The notes under the pieces: generated by a model
What the model saw: only the letters and a program-made list of their open reading frames with translations
Database searches by the model: none
Told to the model about the DNA's origin: nothing
Part shown: piece by piece, positions 1-6,598 of the stretch
How the letters are laid out: the number at the start of each line of letters is the position of its first letter
How positions within the stretch are numbered: position 1 is the stretch's first letter
NCBI GenBank assembly: GCA_029939085.1
Contig: JAOZTQ010000039.1
Span: forward strand, 722-9,623
Direction of reading: 5' to 3'
DNA from: Candidatus Nanopelagicales bacterium
GTDB taxonomy: Bacteria; Actinomycetota; Actinomycetes; S36-B12; GCA-2699445
Length of the DNA: 8,902 bases
Translations under genes and position numbers: made by a program

Positions 1-181
1 GGGTGATATTCACATTGCCATCGGCGTCGGCTAGCTGAGCCACCGCTCGGAACACTTCACTTTCCGCAGTTCCGGTGTTTTCCGCGATCGCGAACGAGCC
101 AGGCAGCACGACCGCCGTCGCCAATGCGCCGATACCCACCAGGGCGGCTGCTGCCCGCCCACGCTTATTGAACTTAGTCAT
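1..181 (-). CDS. Secreted protein of unknown function, C-terminus cut by window edge
   Basis: Only the first 60 codons are inside the window. The ATG at 181 has a GAAGGA ribosome-binding sequence (192-197) ten bases upstream, partly inside the end of the preceding gene; the intergenic gap is seven bases, so the two genes are probably co-transcribed. The N-terminus is a classic Sec signal peptide: a basic start (KFNKRGR, residues 3-9), a hydrophobic Ala/Val/Leu stretch (about 10-30), and a likely signal peptidase I site after Ala-Ile-Ala at residue 33. The visible mature part reads ENTGTAESEVFRAVAQLADA and then D-G-N-V-N-I-T. I do not recognise the family. The phrase LADADGNV is faintly like secreted beta-sandwich domains, but this is too short to call. 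Export is well supported; the role is unknown. Confidence 0.8.
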   Translation of the reverse strand, partial: MTKFNKRGRAAAALVGIGALATAVVLPGSFAIAENTGTAESEVFRAVAQLADADGNVNIT

Positions 182-188
182 GGCCGGA

Positions 189-755
189 TCATCCTTCGCT
201 CTTGGTGAGAGAAACTGTTGGTTGTTCTGGGGTTGGCGGTGCTTGCGACGATGTTGGTGGATCGTCACTGCTACGACGGAAGTTGCCCACCAGCACACCC
301 GCCAAGATTCCCAGGGCAGCGGGGAGTAACGCTGCAGTCGTGTTGGACACGATGAGGGATTGTATGTAGTAGATCTGGTTCTCGTAGGAGTATTCAAATG
401 CGCCCACGACGAGTGCCGAGCCCAACATGCCCGACCACAGTGGCATCCGGCCAGACGTGAGGCCGCATACGACTGTCACTAGGGCCACGAGGATCAACAG
501 TGTCAGGATCTGGCCGGGGAAACTGTCGTTGAAGACCAGCAGCCGTAAGCCATAGAACACGAAGGCCGCGATGATCCCGAGGACGAAGCCGCCGATGCGA
601 CCTAAGGCGCTGCCGTCTCGCGCGATGCCGATGGCGCCACCGATGAGCAGGCCGAACACCACGGAAGTCGTGCCGAGGTCCAAAAAGCGGTTAAGGAATA
701 ACGCGACAACGCCAGCCACCACAATGGCGATCCCTTGGACGAACACTTTTGCCAT
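189..755 (-). CDS. Six-helix integral membrane protein of unknown function
   Basis: The product is 188 residues and strongly hydrophobic. Likely membrane segments lie near residues 5-21, 29-45, 53-73, 81-100, 104-121 and 137-158. A soluble tail follows (159-188) that begins Arg-Arg and is rich in Pro, Ser and Thr. A short polar loop rich in aromatic residues (EYSYENQIYY, 121-130) sits between the last two helices. The ATG at 755 is preceded by GAGGAG (761-766) with a five-base spacer, which fixes the start. No catalytic or transporter signature is visible and I do not recognise the family. It lies seven bases ahead of the secreted-protein gene, so the two probably form a small envelope unit. 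It is separated from hemB by 207 bp containing its own promoter candidate, so it is probably not simply the tail of the haem operon. Confidence 0.85.
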   Translation of the reverse strand: MAKVFVQGIAIVVAGVVALFLNRFLDLGTTSVVFGLLIGGAIGIARDGSALGRIGGFVLGIIAAFVFYGLRLLVFNDSFPGQILTLLILVALVTVVCGLTSGRMPLWSGMLGSALVVGAFEYSYENQIYYIQSLIVSNTTAALLPAALGILAGVLVGNFRRSSDDPPTSSQAPPTPEQPTVSLTKSEG

Positions 756-917
756 GAGTTCTCCTCACTCGAGGCCACACGCCGAGACACATGTATGAGT
801 GTTGTCTAACGGTTTTGGGGTCGAATCGTTGCCAAATCGATTTAATTGGTGTCCGGTTTGCCACCTATGCGAGGTATTCACCTAAGAATTCCGCAGACCA
901 CACTTCATGCGGTTCTT

Positions 918-947
918 CTTATACCGATCAATAGGGACATATGTCCC
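918..947 (-). promoter_or_regulatory. Candidate promoter for the membrane/secreted gene pair
   Basis: Read on the minus strand there is a -35-like GGGACA (942-947; four of six to TTGACA), an 18-base spacer, and a -10-like TATAAG (918-923; five of six to TATAAT). Transcription would start near 911. This is the best promoter-like pair in the gap between hemB and the membrane protein. The -35 element lies inside a perfect palindrome, so the promoter may be regulated. It is a pattern match only. Confidence 0.45.
934..947. promoter_or_regulatory. Perfect 14-bp palindrome GGGACATATGTCCC, likely operator
   Basis: The sequence is exactly self-complementary and covers the -35 candidate and the adjoining spacer of the promoter above. 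The half-site GGGAC with a four-base centre matches the core of the actinobacterial DosR/DevR box (GGGACTWWAGTCCC) at 12 of 14 positions; the two mismatches are the symmetric positions 6 and 9. A response regulator of that type is therefore one possible binder (inference). The alternative is a short GC-rich hairpin (five pairs, AUAU loop) ending the hemB transcript, which begins 16 bases beyond the hemB stop; it lacks a U tract. Confidence 0.45.
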
Positions 948-962
948 CCAGGGGCTGAGCCG

Positions 963-1937
963 CTAGTTCAGCCGCTGGGCTAACTCGGTCGCCCAGTAGG
1001 TCAATACGCCATCAGCACCCGCGCGGCGTAGCCCAAGGACTGATTCCAACATTAGGTCGTCTCGATCTAACCAACCGTTGGCAGCTGCGGCTTCGATGGC
1101 TGCGTATTCACCGGACACTTGATACGCCCACACCGGGCGATCACTCAGCGCCGCAAGATCAGCGATGACGTCTTGATAGGTCGAGGCTGGCTTCACCATG
1201 ACGATGTCAGCACCTTCGTCCAGATCCAGCAGTAACTCTCGTACTGCCTCGCGCCGATTCGCGGGGTCTTGTTGATACGTTGCCCGATCTCCCTGCAACT
1301 GCGAATCAACTGCCTCACGGAACGGGCCGTACCAAGCTGAGGTGTATTTCGCGGTGTAGGCCAACAGCGCGGTATCGGTGAAATCCGCATCATCGAGGGT
1401 TTGGCGCACGACGCCGACTTGGCCGTCCATCATGCCGCTCAAACCCAGAATGTCGGCGCCAGCGCGCGCTTGGACGACTGCCATTTCCGCGTAACTGGCC
1501 AGTGTCCGGTCATTGTCAACGTTGCCGCTGGCATCTAGCACTCCACAGTGACCGTGATCAGTGAACTCATCCAGACACAGATCAGACATGACCGCGAGCC
1601 GACCCGCAGACGCGGCTACAGCCGCTTCGATACCGCGATTAAGAATCCCAGCCGGATCCAGCGCCCCACTGCCGGTCGCGTCCCGCTGCTGCGGTACCCC
1701 AAACAGCATCACGCCGCCAACGCCCGCCGCCGCAGCAGTAGCCACCGCCTCAGTTAGCGAGTCAAGGGTGTGCCGCACGACGCCCGGCATCGAGAGAATC
1801 GGTTCCGGCTCGGCGATGCCCTCCGCAACGAACAGCGGTTGCACCAGTTGCGCCGGTGCGACCGTCGTCTCTGCGGTGAGGCGACGCAACGCCGCGGTTC
1901 GCCGCAGGCGACGAGGCCGTTGCACCGGGAAGTCCAC
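963..1937 (-). CDS. hemB: Porphobilinogen synthase (5-aminolevulinate dehydratase)
   Basis: HemB condenses two 5-aminolevulinate molecules into porphobilinogen in the cytoplasm, the first step common to all tetrapyrroles. The 324-residue length is normal. The two active-site lysines are visible: Lys197 in AYTAKYTSAWYGPFR and the Schiff-base Lys249 in MVKPA. The metal site at 119-132 reads DLCLDEFTDHGHCG, with Cys121, Asp123 and Cys131: the first and third cysteines of the three-cysteine zinc site are kept and the middle one is aspartate. SGEYA (275-279) is also conserved. The start is GTG at 1937. An in-frame TAA, which is the stop of hemD, lies only nine bases upstream, so the frame cannot extend further. 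The ribosome-binding sequence is weak, which suggests coupling to hemD translation. It is the last gene of the rex-hemACDB series. Confidence 0.97.
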   Translation of the reverse strand: MDFPVQRPRRLRRTAALRRLTAETTVAPAQLVQPLFVAEGIAEPEPILSMPGVVRHTLDSLTEAVATAAAAGVGGVMLFGVPQQRDATGSGALDPAGILNRGIEAAVAASAGRLAVMSDLCLDEFTDHGHCGVLDASGNVDNDRTLASYAEMAVVQARAGADILGLSGMMDGQVGVVRQTLDDADFTDTALLAYTAKYTSAWYGPFREAVDSQLQGDRATYQQDPANRREAVRELLLDLDEGADIVMVKPASTYQDVIADLAALSDRPVWAYQVSGEYAAIEAAAANGWLDRDDLMLESVLGLRRAGADGVLTYWATELAQRLN

Positions 1938-1946
1938 GGTTGGATC

Positions 1947-3518
1947 TTAGGTGGCTTTACGCCGAGAGGCAGCCCGTTTCGCACTTGGCCGCCAGGTGCT
2001 CGCACCTGACTCAACCGCTGCCAGCCGCAATGCCTCACCGTGTTCGGCGAGATTCTGCGCCAGAACTGACACCTTCGGCTCATCGCTTAGGACGTCCACG
2101 GTTAGGCCGTGCTCCTCAGCAGTGCTCGTCGTCTGCGGTCCGATACAAGCGATCACAGTCGTAGCGTGCGGTTTACCCGCAATACCGATGAGATTGCGCA
2201 CCGTTGACGATGAAGTGAAGAGAACAGCGTCAAAGCCGCCAGTCTTGATCGCTTCCCGAATCTCTGCGGGCGGCGGTGCTGCACGGACGGTGCGGTAGGC
2301 AGTGACATCGTCAACTTCCCAGCCGCGCTCCTGCATACCCGCGACTAGCGTCTCGGTTGCAATGTCCGCGCGAGGCAAGAAGATGCGGTCGATCGGATCA
2401 ATCAGATCGTCGTACTCCGGCCATTCCGCAAGCAGACCCTTACTGGACTGCTCACCACTAGGCACCAGATCTGCGGTGACTCCGAACGCTTTCAGTGCTG
2501 CGGCAGTCTGATCGCCAATCGCGGCAACCTTCAGACCAGCAAAGGATCGGGCGTCCAGGCCGTAGTCGGTGAACCGCTCACAGACCGCACGAACTGCATT
2601 AGTTGAGGTGAAGACCACCCACTCGTAGCGACCGGTCACCAGACCTTGGATCGCTCGCTCCATCTGATGCGGTGTGCGCGGTGGCTCAACCGAAATGGTA
2701 GGAACCTCTACCGGCACGGCGCCGTAAGAACGCAACTGTTGGCTCAGCGATCCCGCCTGCTCCTTAGTGCGGGGGACGAGCACCCGCCAACCAAAGAGTG
2801 GCTTGGTCTCAAACCAGGACATCACCGAACGCTGTTTGACGACCTCACCGACGACCATCATGCCGGCGAAGGTCTGCTTACTGGCCTTCAACGTCTCAGC
2901 GAGGGTCTCCAACGTAGCGACCAGGGTGTGCTGATCGATTGTGGTGCCATCGCGAGTCAACGCCACGGGGGTCTTCGGGGTGCGTCCCGCTTCCAGGAGT
3001 TCCGCTGCGATCTCGACAGCACGTTCCGCACCATCAACGATGACAAGTGTTTCCCGAGCACGCGTGTGCATGGTCCAGTCCAGGTCAGTGTCGTGAGCAT
3101 CCACGACCGCCACCTCACGGGACTTGCCGCCGGTCAGCCCGAAACCTGCGTAGGCAGGTATGCCACTGACCGGGCTCACGCCTGGGATGACCTCGAATGG
3201 AACCTTGGCTTTGGCTAGTGCTTGGATCTCGATGAACAGTGATCCGTCAAGTACGGGATCCCCGCTTATGAGTCGGACTACCGTCTGACCCTTTTTCGCT
3301 TTCGACGCCACGAGACTTGCTCGGGCGCGATGCGCCAAGGGCAGACCGTCATCGTCAACGGCCAAGCAGATTCGCTCAGCGTCCACGATTTCTTCTGCCA
3401 GGCTGGCCGCATCGGCATCGGCGACGACCACATCAGCTTCGCGCAGCAAACCTGCAGCTCGAACCGTTAGTAAGTCCTTTTCGCCGGGCCCCGCGGCGAT
3501 CAGAGCGACGTACGACAT
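1947..3518 (-). CDS. hemD: Fused uroporphyrinogen-III methyltransferase-like / uroporphyrinogen-III synthase
   Basis: With the chosen start the protein has 523 residues in two domains. Residues 1-235 resemble SAM-dependent uroporphyrinogen-III methyltransferase (SUMT/CobA): AAGPGEKDLLT at 8-18, SGDP at 85-88, IPGVSPVSGIPAYAG at 111-125, TPVALTRDGTT at 183-193, and VVGEVV at 222-227. Residues 241-500 are the synthase that inverts ring D and closes hydroxymethylbilane: GWRVLVPR (243-250), WVVFTSTNAV (300-309), AIGDQTAAAL (333-342), VLFTSSSTV (432-440) and ACIGPQTTSTA (457-467). A basic tail ends the protein. The fusion is usual in Actinobacteria. The methyltransferase half is degenerate: GPGD has become GPGE, and the FGRG after GDP is missing, so methylation activity is doubtful. 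The ATG at 3518 gives the normal N-terminus with GAAGGA ten bases upstream; in-frame ATGs at 3527 and 3548 would add 3 or 10 residues. Confidence 0.94.
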   Translation of the reverse strand: MSYVALIAAGPGEKDLLTVRAAGLLREADVVVADADAASLAEEIVDAERICLAVDDDGLPLAHRARASLVASKAKKGQTVVRLISGDPVLDGSLFIEIQALAKAKVPFEVIPGVSPVSGIPAYAGFGLTGGKSREVAVVDAHDTDLDWTMHTRARETLVIVDGAERAVEIAAELLEAGRTPKTPVALTRDGTTIDQHTLVATLETLAETLKASKQTFAGMMVVGEVVKQRSVMSWFETKPLFGWRVLVPRTKEQAGSLSQQLRSYGAVPVEVPTISVEPPRTPHQMERAIQGLVTGRYEWVVFTSTNAVRAVCERFTDYGLDARSFAGLKVAAIGDQTAAALKAFGVTADLVPSGEQSSKGLLAEWPEYDDLIDPIDRIFLPRADIATETLVAGMQERGWEVDDVTAYRTVRAAPPPAEIREAIKTGGFDAVLFTSSSTVRNLIGIAGKPHATTVIACIGPQTTSTAEEHGLTVDVLSDEPKVSVLAQNLAEHGEALRLAAVESGASTWRPSAKRAASRRKAT

Positions 3519-3528
3519 ATGCGTCATG

Positions 3529-3534
3529 TCCTTC
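3529..3534 (-). promoter_or_regulatory. Ribosome-binding site that decides the hemD start
   Basis: Three in-frame ATG codons (3548, 3527, 3518) could start hemD. GAAGGA here is ten bases from the ATG at 3518 but only one base from the ATG at 3527. It lies downstream of the ATG at 3548, which has only a G-run (no GGAG-like motif) ahead of it. The same GAAGGA with the same ten-base spacing precedes the secreted-protein gene at 181. This favours 3518. Confidence 0.5.
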
Positions 3535-3570
3535 TTCCGTACTGTCATTGACCGGGTACCCCCACAACTT

Positions 3571-4482
3571 TCATTTACCAGAATCCCCTAACAACCCGCC
3601 TGCGCCCAAATTGAGCAATTCTGCGGCTACTTGTCGGCCTAGTTTTTCGGCCTGTTCCAACGTCCCACTGACCTCACTTCGCAGCACCTGATCGCCGCTT
3701 TCGCTGAACACGCCAGCACGCAATAGCAGGGCCTCGTCGTGGATTACAGCCTCGGCTCCCATAGGTGCCGAGCAGCCAGCTTCAAGTTCCGCCAAAACTG
3801 CGCGTTCGGCAGTTACTGCGGCCCGAGTAGCCGGATCGTCGATCGCGGCAGCGAGGTCGTGGAAGTCATCGCGTTGGTCGGTGGCGCACTCGATCGCCAA
3901 GGCTCCTTGGCCGGGCGCTGGCAACATGCGATCAGTCGAAAGCACCTCGGTGATTCGATCGGCAATCCCCAATCGACCTAAGCCCGCCTCAGCCAGCAGA
4001 ACCGCATCGTAGGTGTCGCCTACTTTGCCGACTCGAGTATCGACATTTCCTCGGATATCGATGACCTGCAGATCCGACCGCATCGCGAGCAGTTGTGCCC
4101 GTCGCCGCGGTGAGCCCGTGCCTACCGTGGCGCCGCCCGGCAGATCCTCAAGCCGACCAGCGTCTGACACCAAGACGTCGTTGACGGCTGCTCTCGGTGG
4201 TACTGCCAGTAAATGCATGTGGTCGTGCGTCGCAGTCGGCAAATCTTTCATCGAGTGCACGGCCAGATCCGCTTGACCGGCCAGAACGGCCTCTCGAACT
4301 GCCGCGATGAAGACACCCACGCCACCGAAATCCTTCAGCGAAGCCTGAGTTTGGTCGCCGAGGCTGGTGACTTCCACCAGTTCTACCTCGCGGCCGGTGG
4401 CGGTGGTGATGTGTGATGCGACTTGACGAGTTTGCGCTAGAGCCAGTGGAGAACGCCGGGTAGCGATGCGGATCGGACTCAT
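3571..4482 (-). CDS. hemC: Hydroxymethylbilane synthase (porphobilinogen deaminase)
   Basis: HemC links four porphobilinogens head to tail into hydroxymethylbilane, the substrate of HemD. The 303-residue length is typical. The protein starts IRIATRRSPLALAQ (residues 4-17). Further signatures are AVHSMKDLPTA (74-84, with the catalytic aspartate Asp80), GTGSPRRRAQL (121-131, arginines that bind cofactor and substrate), IRGNVDTR (143-150), and LEAGCSAPMG (233-242), whose Cys237 carries the dipyrromethane cofactor. The start ATG overlaps the hemA stop as ATGA (4479-4482), with GAGGA (4489-4493) six bases upstream, so the two are translationally coupled. The hemD start follows after 52 bp. No key residue is missing. 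Confidence 0.97.
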   Translation of the reverse strand: MSPIRIATRRSPLALAQTRQVASHITTATGREVELVEVTSLGDQTQASLKDFGGVGVFIAAVREAVLAGQADLAVHSMKDLPTATHDHMHLLAVPPRAAVNDVLVSDAGRLEDLPGGATVGTGSPRRRAQLLAMRSDLQVIDIRGNVDTRVGKVGDTYDAVLLAEAGLGRLGIADRITEVLSTDRMLPAPGQGALAIECATDQRDDFHDLAAAIDDPATRAAVTAERAVLAELEAGCSAPMGAEAVIHDEALLLRAGVFSESGDQVLRSEVSGTLEQAEKLGRQVAAELLNLGAGGLLGDSGK

Positions 4483-5801
4483 GGTGCGTCCTCAGTCCCG
4501 GAATCGCGCGGGCGCAAGACCTGCTCGACCTGCTCGACCGGTAAGTCAAACAGCGAACTCAGCGCATCCGCATAGCGCTGCCCGTCGGGGTCAGCTGCCA
4601 ACTGCTTGATGCGGACCGTGGGGGTGTGCATCAAGGTATTGACCGTGCGGCGTAATGCCTGCTCGATGAGTTCCCATTGTTCGTCGTCCAGCCCAACCAG
4701 TCGTTCTTTAACTCGCTGCAGTTCCGCTTCGGCTACTGCTGAGCCGCGAGCGCGCAGCCCGAGCAGGATCGGTTCCACTGTCCGAGCGGCTTGTGAGGTG
4801 GCGAAATCGTCGAGTTCATCGGAGACGATGCGTTCGGCCGCGATGACGTCTTGTTGGTCAGCCCGGGTTTCCGGGCGGCTGGCAAGTTCGGCAAGGTCGA
4901 TGCGAAGCACACCTTCGATATCTCCCACCGCAGGTGCGCTGTCGTGCGGTAAAGCTAGATCCAAAACCACCATGGGGCGATCGGGTCGCTGCGCCATAGC
5001 CGCTGCAACTTCGGCTTCACCGAGAACTGTTCCCACCGCGCCGGTGCAGCACACGACGTAGTCAGCGTCGACGAGCAGTTGCGATAGTTCATGCAACGGC
5101 GCGTGCCGAGCCTCATAGCGTTCTGCCAGTTCCTGGGCGCGCTGTTGGGTGCGACTGGTGATGGTCGTGGTCGCCACTTGGTTTCTGCTGGCGTGAGCGA
5201 CTGCTATTCCGCTGAGGGAACCCGCCCCGATGACGACCATCTCGGCATCAGCTGGCGGGGCGCCACCTGCGGCAGCCATGTGTTCAAATGCCTCGGCAAA
5301 GCCGACGGAGACGACATTGGCGCCTGATCGATCGATGCCAGTCTGGGTTCGGACCCGCTTTCCGACTCGGAGTGCGGCCTGTCCTACTTCATTCAACTCG
5401 CGGCCCGCAGTACCAAGGCTTTGCGCTTCAGTGAGTGCACCGCGTACTTGACCTAAAATCTGAGCTTCGCCAACAACCATGGAGTCCAGCCCCGCGGAGA
5501 CCTCAAAGAGGTGCTGCACAGCGCGTTCTTCGTAGTGCACGTAGGCCAGTGCAGTGACTTCCTCTGGCGCTAAGCCACAACCTTTCGCGAATCCAGCGAC
5601 GATTTCGTCCACTGCGGCATGGAACCGATCGACCTCGCAGTACACCTCGACGCGATTGCACGTGGAGATGGCCATAACTTCAGCCACATGTGGCGATGCC
5701 AATAAGTCAGCGGCTAGTCGTCGGGGATCGATGGTTGCTAACGCTTCGAGCAGTTCAGTTCGGGCAGTACGGTGACTGACACCCACGGCAAGTAAAGTCA
5801 T
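4479..5801 (-). CDS. hemA: Glutamyl-tRNA reductase
   Basis: HemA reduces glutamyl-tRNA(Glu) with NADPH to glutamate-1-semialdehyde, the committed step of the C5 route to 5-aminolevulinate. The 440-residue length fits the family. The N-terminal catalytic domain has VGVSHRTA (6-13) and STCNRVEVY (46-54) with the nucleophile Cys48. SAGLDSMVVGEAQILGQVR lies at 102-120 and RVGKRVRTQT at 145-154. The NADPH-binding loop is IGAGSLS (191-197), followed by TSRT (215-218). The C-terminal third is the helical dimerisation domain (LMHTPTVRIK). The ATG overlaps the rex stop as ATGA (5798-5801), with GGAG (5808-5811) six bases upstream. Its partner HemL is not in the window. Control through Rex upstream is likely because of the overlap. 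Confidence 0.97.
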   Translation of the reverse strand: MTLLAVGVSHRTARTELLEALATIDPRRLAADLLASPHVAEVMAISTCNRVEVYCEVDRFHAAVDEIVAGFAKGCGLAPEEVTALAYVHYEERAVQHLFEVSAGLDSMVVGEAQILGQVRGALTEAQSLGTAGRELNEVGQAALRVGKRVRTQTGIDRSGANVVSVGFAEAFEHMAAAGGAPPADAEMVVIGAGSLSGIAVAHASRNQVATTTITSRTQQRAQELAERYEARHAPLHELSQLLVDADYVVCCTGAVGTVLGEAEVAAAMAQRPDRPMVVLDLALPHDSAPAVGDIEGVLRIDLAELASRPETRADQQDVIAAERIVSDELDDFATSQAARTVEPILLGLRARGSAVAEAELQRVKERLVGLDDEQWELIEQALRRTVNTLMHTPTVRIKQLAADPDGQRYADALSSLFDLPVEQVEQVLRPRDSGTEDAP

Positions 5802-6529
5802 CGCGCACTCCGAACTGTTTCGATCGAGGTGCGCAGATCGATCTCTGCGGTTTCTGGATTCGAGGCTTCATGCTGCCGCTGTTGCTCGTGGAACGCCAAG
5901 ATTTGCAGCTCTAGACCCAGATCCACTTCACGAACTTCCACATGGTCGGGTGCCTGCAAAACCGTTGGCGCGAAGTTCAAAATCCCAGCGATACCGCAAT
6001 CGACCAACCGATCGCAGATCTGCTGGGCTACCTCAACGGGGGTGGCAATAACTGCCATATCGGGGCGGAGTTCCTGCACGAGGGCTTCAAGATCTGTGGC
6101 CGACGCTACCGCGGTTTCACTCCCGGGAAGGCGCTGGCCGATGAGCTTCGGATCTGAATCCAGCACCGCGACGACTTCGAAGCCCCGGGTGGCAAAGCCC
6201 GCGTAGGAGGCCAATGCCCGGCCGAGGTTACCGGCACCCACGATGAGTACCCGCCAGTCTTGAGTCAGCCCAAGTTCGCGGCTGATTTGGTAAAGCAAAT
6301 ATTCGACGTCGTAACCCACACCTCGCACGCCGTAGGAACCGAGGTAGGACAAGTCTTTACGAACCTTCGCACCGTTAACGGCAGTCAGTTGAGCTAGTTC
6401 CTCGGATGAGACGGTTACTGCCTTATCGTCACGCAATCGGATCAGCGCCCGCTGGTAAAGCGGAAGTCGGGCCACAGTGGCGTCAGGGATGTCTGACAGT
6501 GCGGGCGCACCGGACCGTTGATTCACCAC
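5798..6529 (-). CDS. rex: Redox-sensing transcriptional repressor Rex
   Basis: Rex represses respiratory and fermentative genes when NADH is low and leaves DNA when NADH/NAD+ rises. The product is 243 residues. Residues 11-84 form the winged helix: IPDATVARLPLYQRAL (14-29), a recognition region NGAKVRKDLSYLG (52-64), and the wing GVRGVGYDV (67-75). Residues 93-200 form the Rossmann domain, with GAGNLG at 98-103 and AVLDSDP at 121-127. The C-terminal swapped helix LGLELQILAFHEQQ (204-217) completes the dimer fold. The start is GTG at 6529 with GGAGA six bases upstream; a second GTG follows immediately. It heads the hem genes and overlaps hemA by four bases, the usual actinobacterial arrangement. 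Autoregulation is likely, but only a half-site for Rex is visible upstream. Confidence 0.96.
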   Translation of the reverse strand: MVNQRSGAPALSDIPDATVARLPLYQRALIRLRDDKAVTVSSEELAQLTAVNGAKVRKDLSYLGSYGVRGVGYDVEYLLYQISRELGLTQDWRVLIVGAGNLGRALASYAGFATRGFEVVAVLDSDPKLIGQRLPGSETAVASATDLEALVQELRPDMAVIATPVEVAQQICDRLVDCGIAGILNFAPTVLQAPDHVEVREVDLGLELQILAFHEQQRQHEASNPETAEIDLRTSIETVRSAR

Positions 6530-6586
6530 AAGTTCTCCAAGAGCGGCGCACTGAGTCCCGGAAATGGGAATGCTTTGGCCGCAACG

Positions 6587-6598
6587 ACCTGATCAGGT
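6587..6598. promoter_or_regulatory. Perfect 12-bp palindrome ACCTGATCAGGT at the rex promoter
   Basis: The sequence is exactly self-complementary and overlaps the -10 candidate and predicted transcription start of the rex operon, a position suited to a repressor. It does not match the Rex operator, so it would belong to another regulator, or it may be chance. No known operator was recognised. Confidence 0.35.

Larger units (their letters stand above)
756..962 (-). other. Intergenic region and probable long leader upstream of the membrane-protein gene
   Basis: These 207 bp separate hemB from the membrane-protein gene. If transcription starts just past the -10 candidate at 918-923, the untranslated leader is about 155 bases. 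It can form a hairpin from CCGCA (891-895) and TGCGG (908-912), with a 12-base loop, at the very 5' end of the transcript. A second, imperfect repeat, AGACA (785-789) with TGTCT (803-807), lies upstream of the ribosome-binding site. No recognisable riboswitch class is seen. No strong intrinsic terminator for hemB is seen either: the palindrome at 934-947 could fold into a five-pair stem but is not followed by a T run. Confidence 0.4.

Noticed and set aside
83..92. Perfect CGCGATCGCG palindrome
   Set aside because: It is inside the coding part of the secreted-protein gene, and its core is the commonly repeated CGATCG, so it is unlikely to be a separate site.
1..181. Copper/zinc superoxide dismutase assignment for the secreted protein
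   Set aside because: Only the phrase LADADGNV is suggestive. The metal-ligand region lies outside the window.
882..908. Eight-codon leader peptide in the membrane-protein leader (minus strand, MKCGLRNS)
   Set aside because: The ribosome-binding sequence is weak and no run of regulatory codons is present. A frame this short is expected by chance.
934..947. Intrinsic terminator for hemB
   Set aside because: The palindrome gives only a five-pair stem and no T run follows on the minus strand. Operator or promoter overlap explains it at least as well.
2646..3218. 190-codon plus-strand open frame inside hemD
   Set aside because: It lies opposite a clearly conserved gene and has no recognisable domain or ribosome-binding site. 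It is a shadow of hemD.
3519..3548. Longer hemD start at 3548 (or 3527)
   Set aside because: These would add 10 or 3 residues ahead of the conserved N-terminus. The GAAGGA site fits the ATG at 3518 best. Not fully excluded.
4606..5061. 151-codon plus-strand open frame inside hemA
   Set aside because: The product is Ser/Arg/Thr-rich low-complexity sequence, as expected from the opposite strand of a GC-rich gene.
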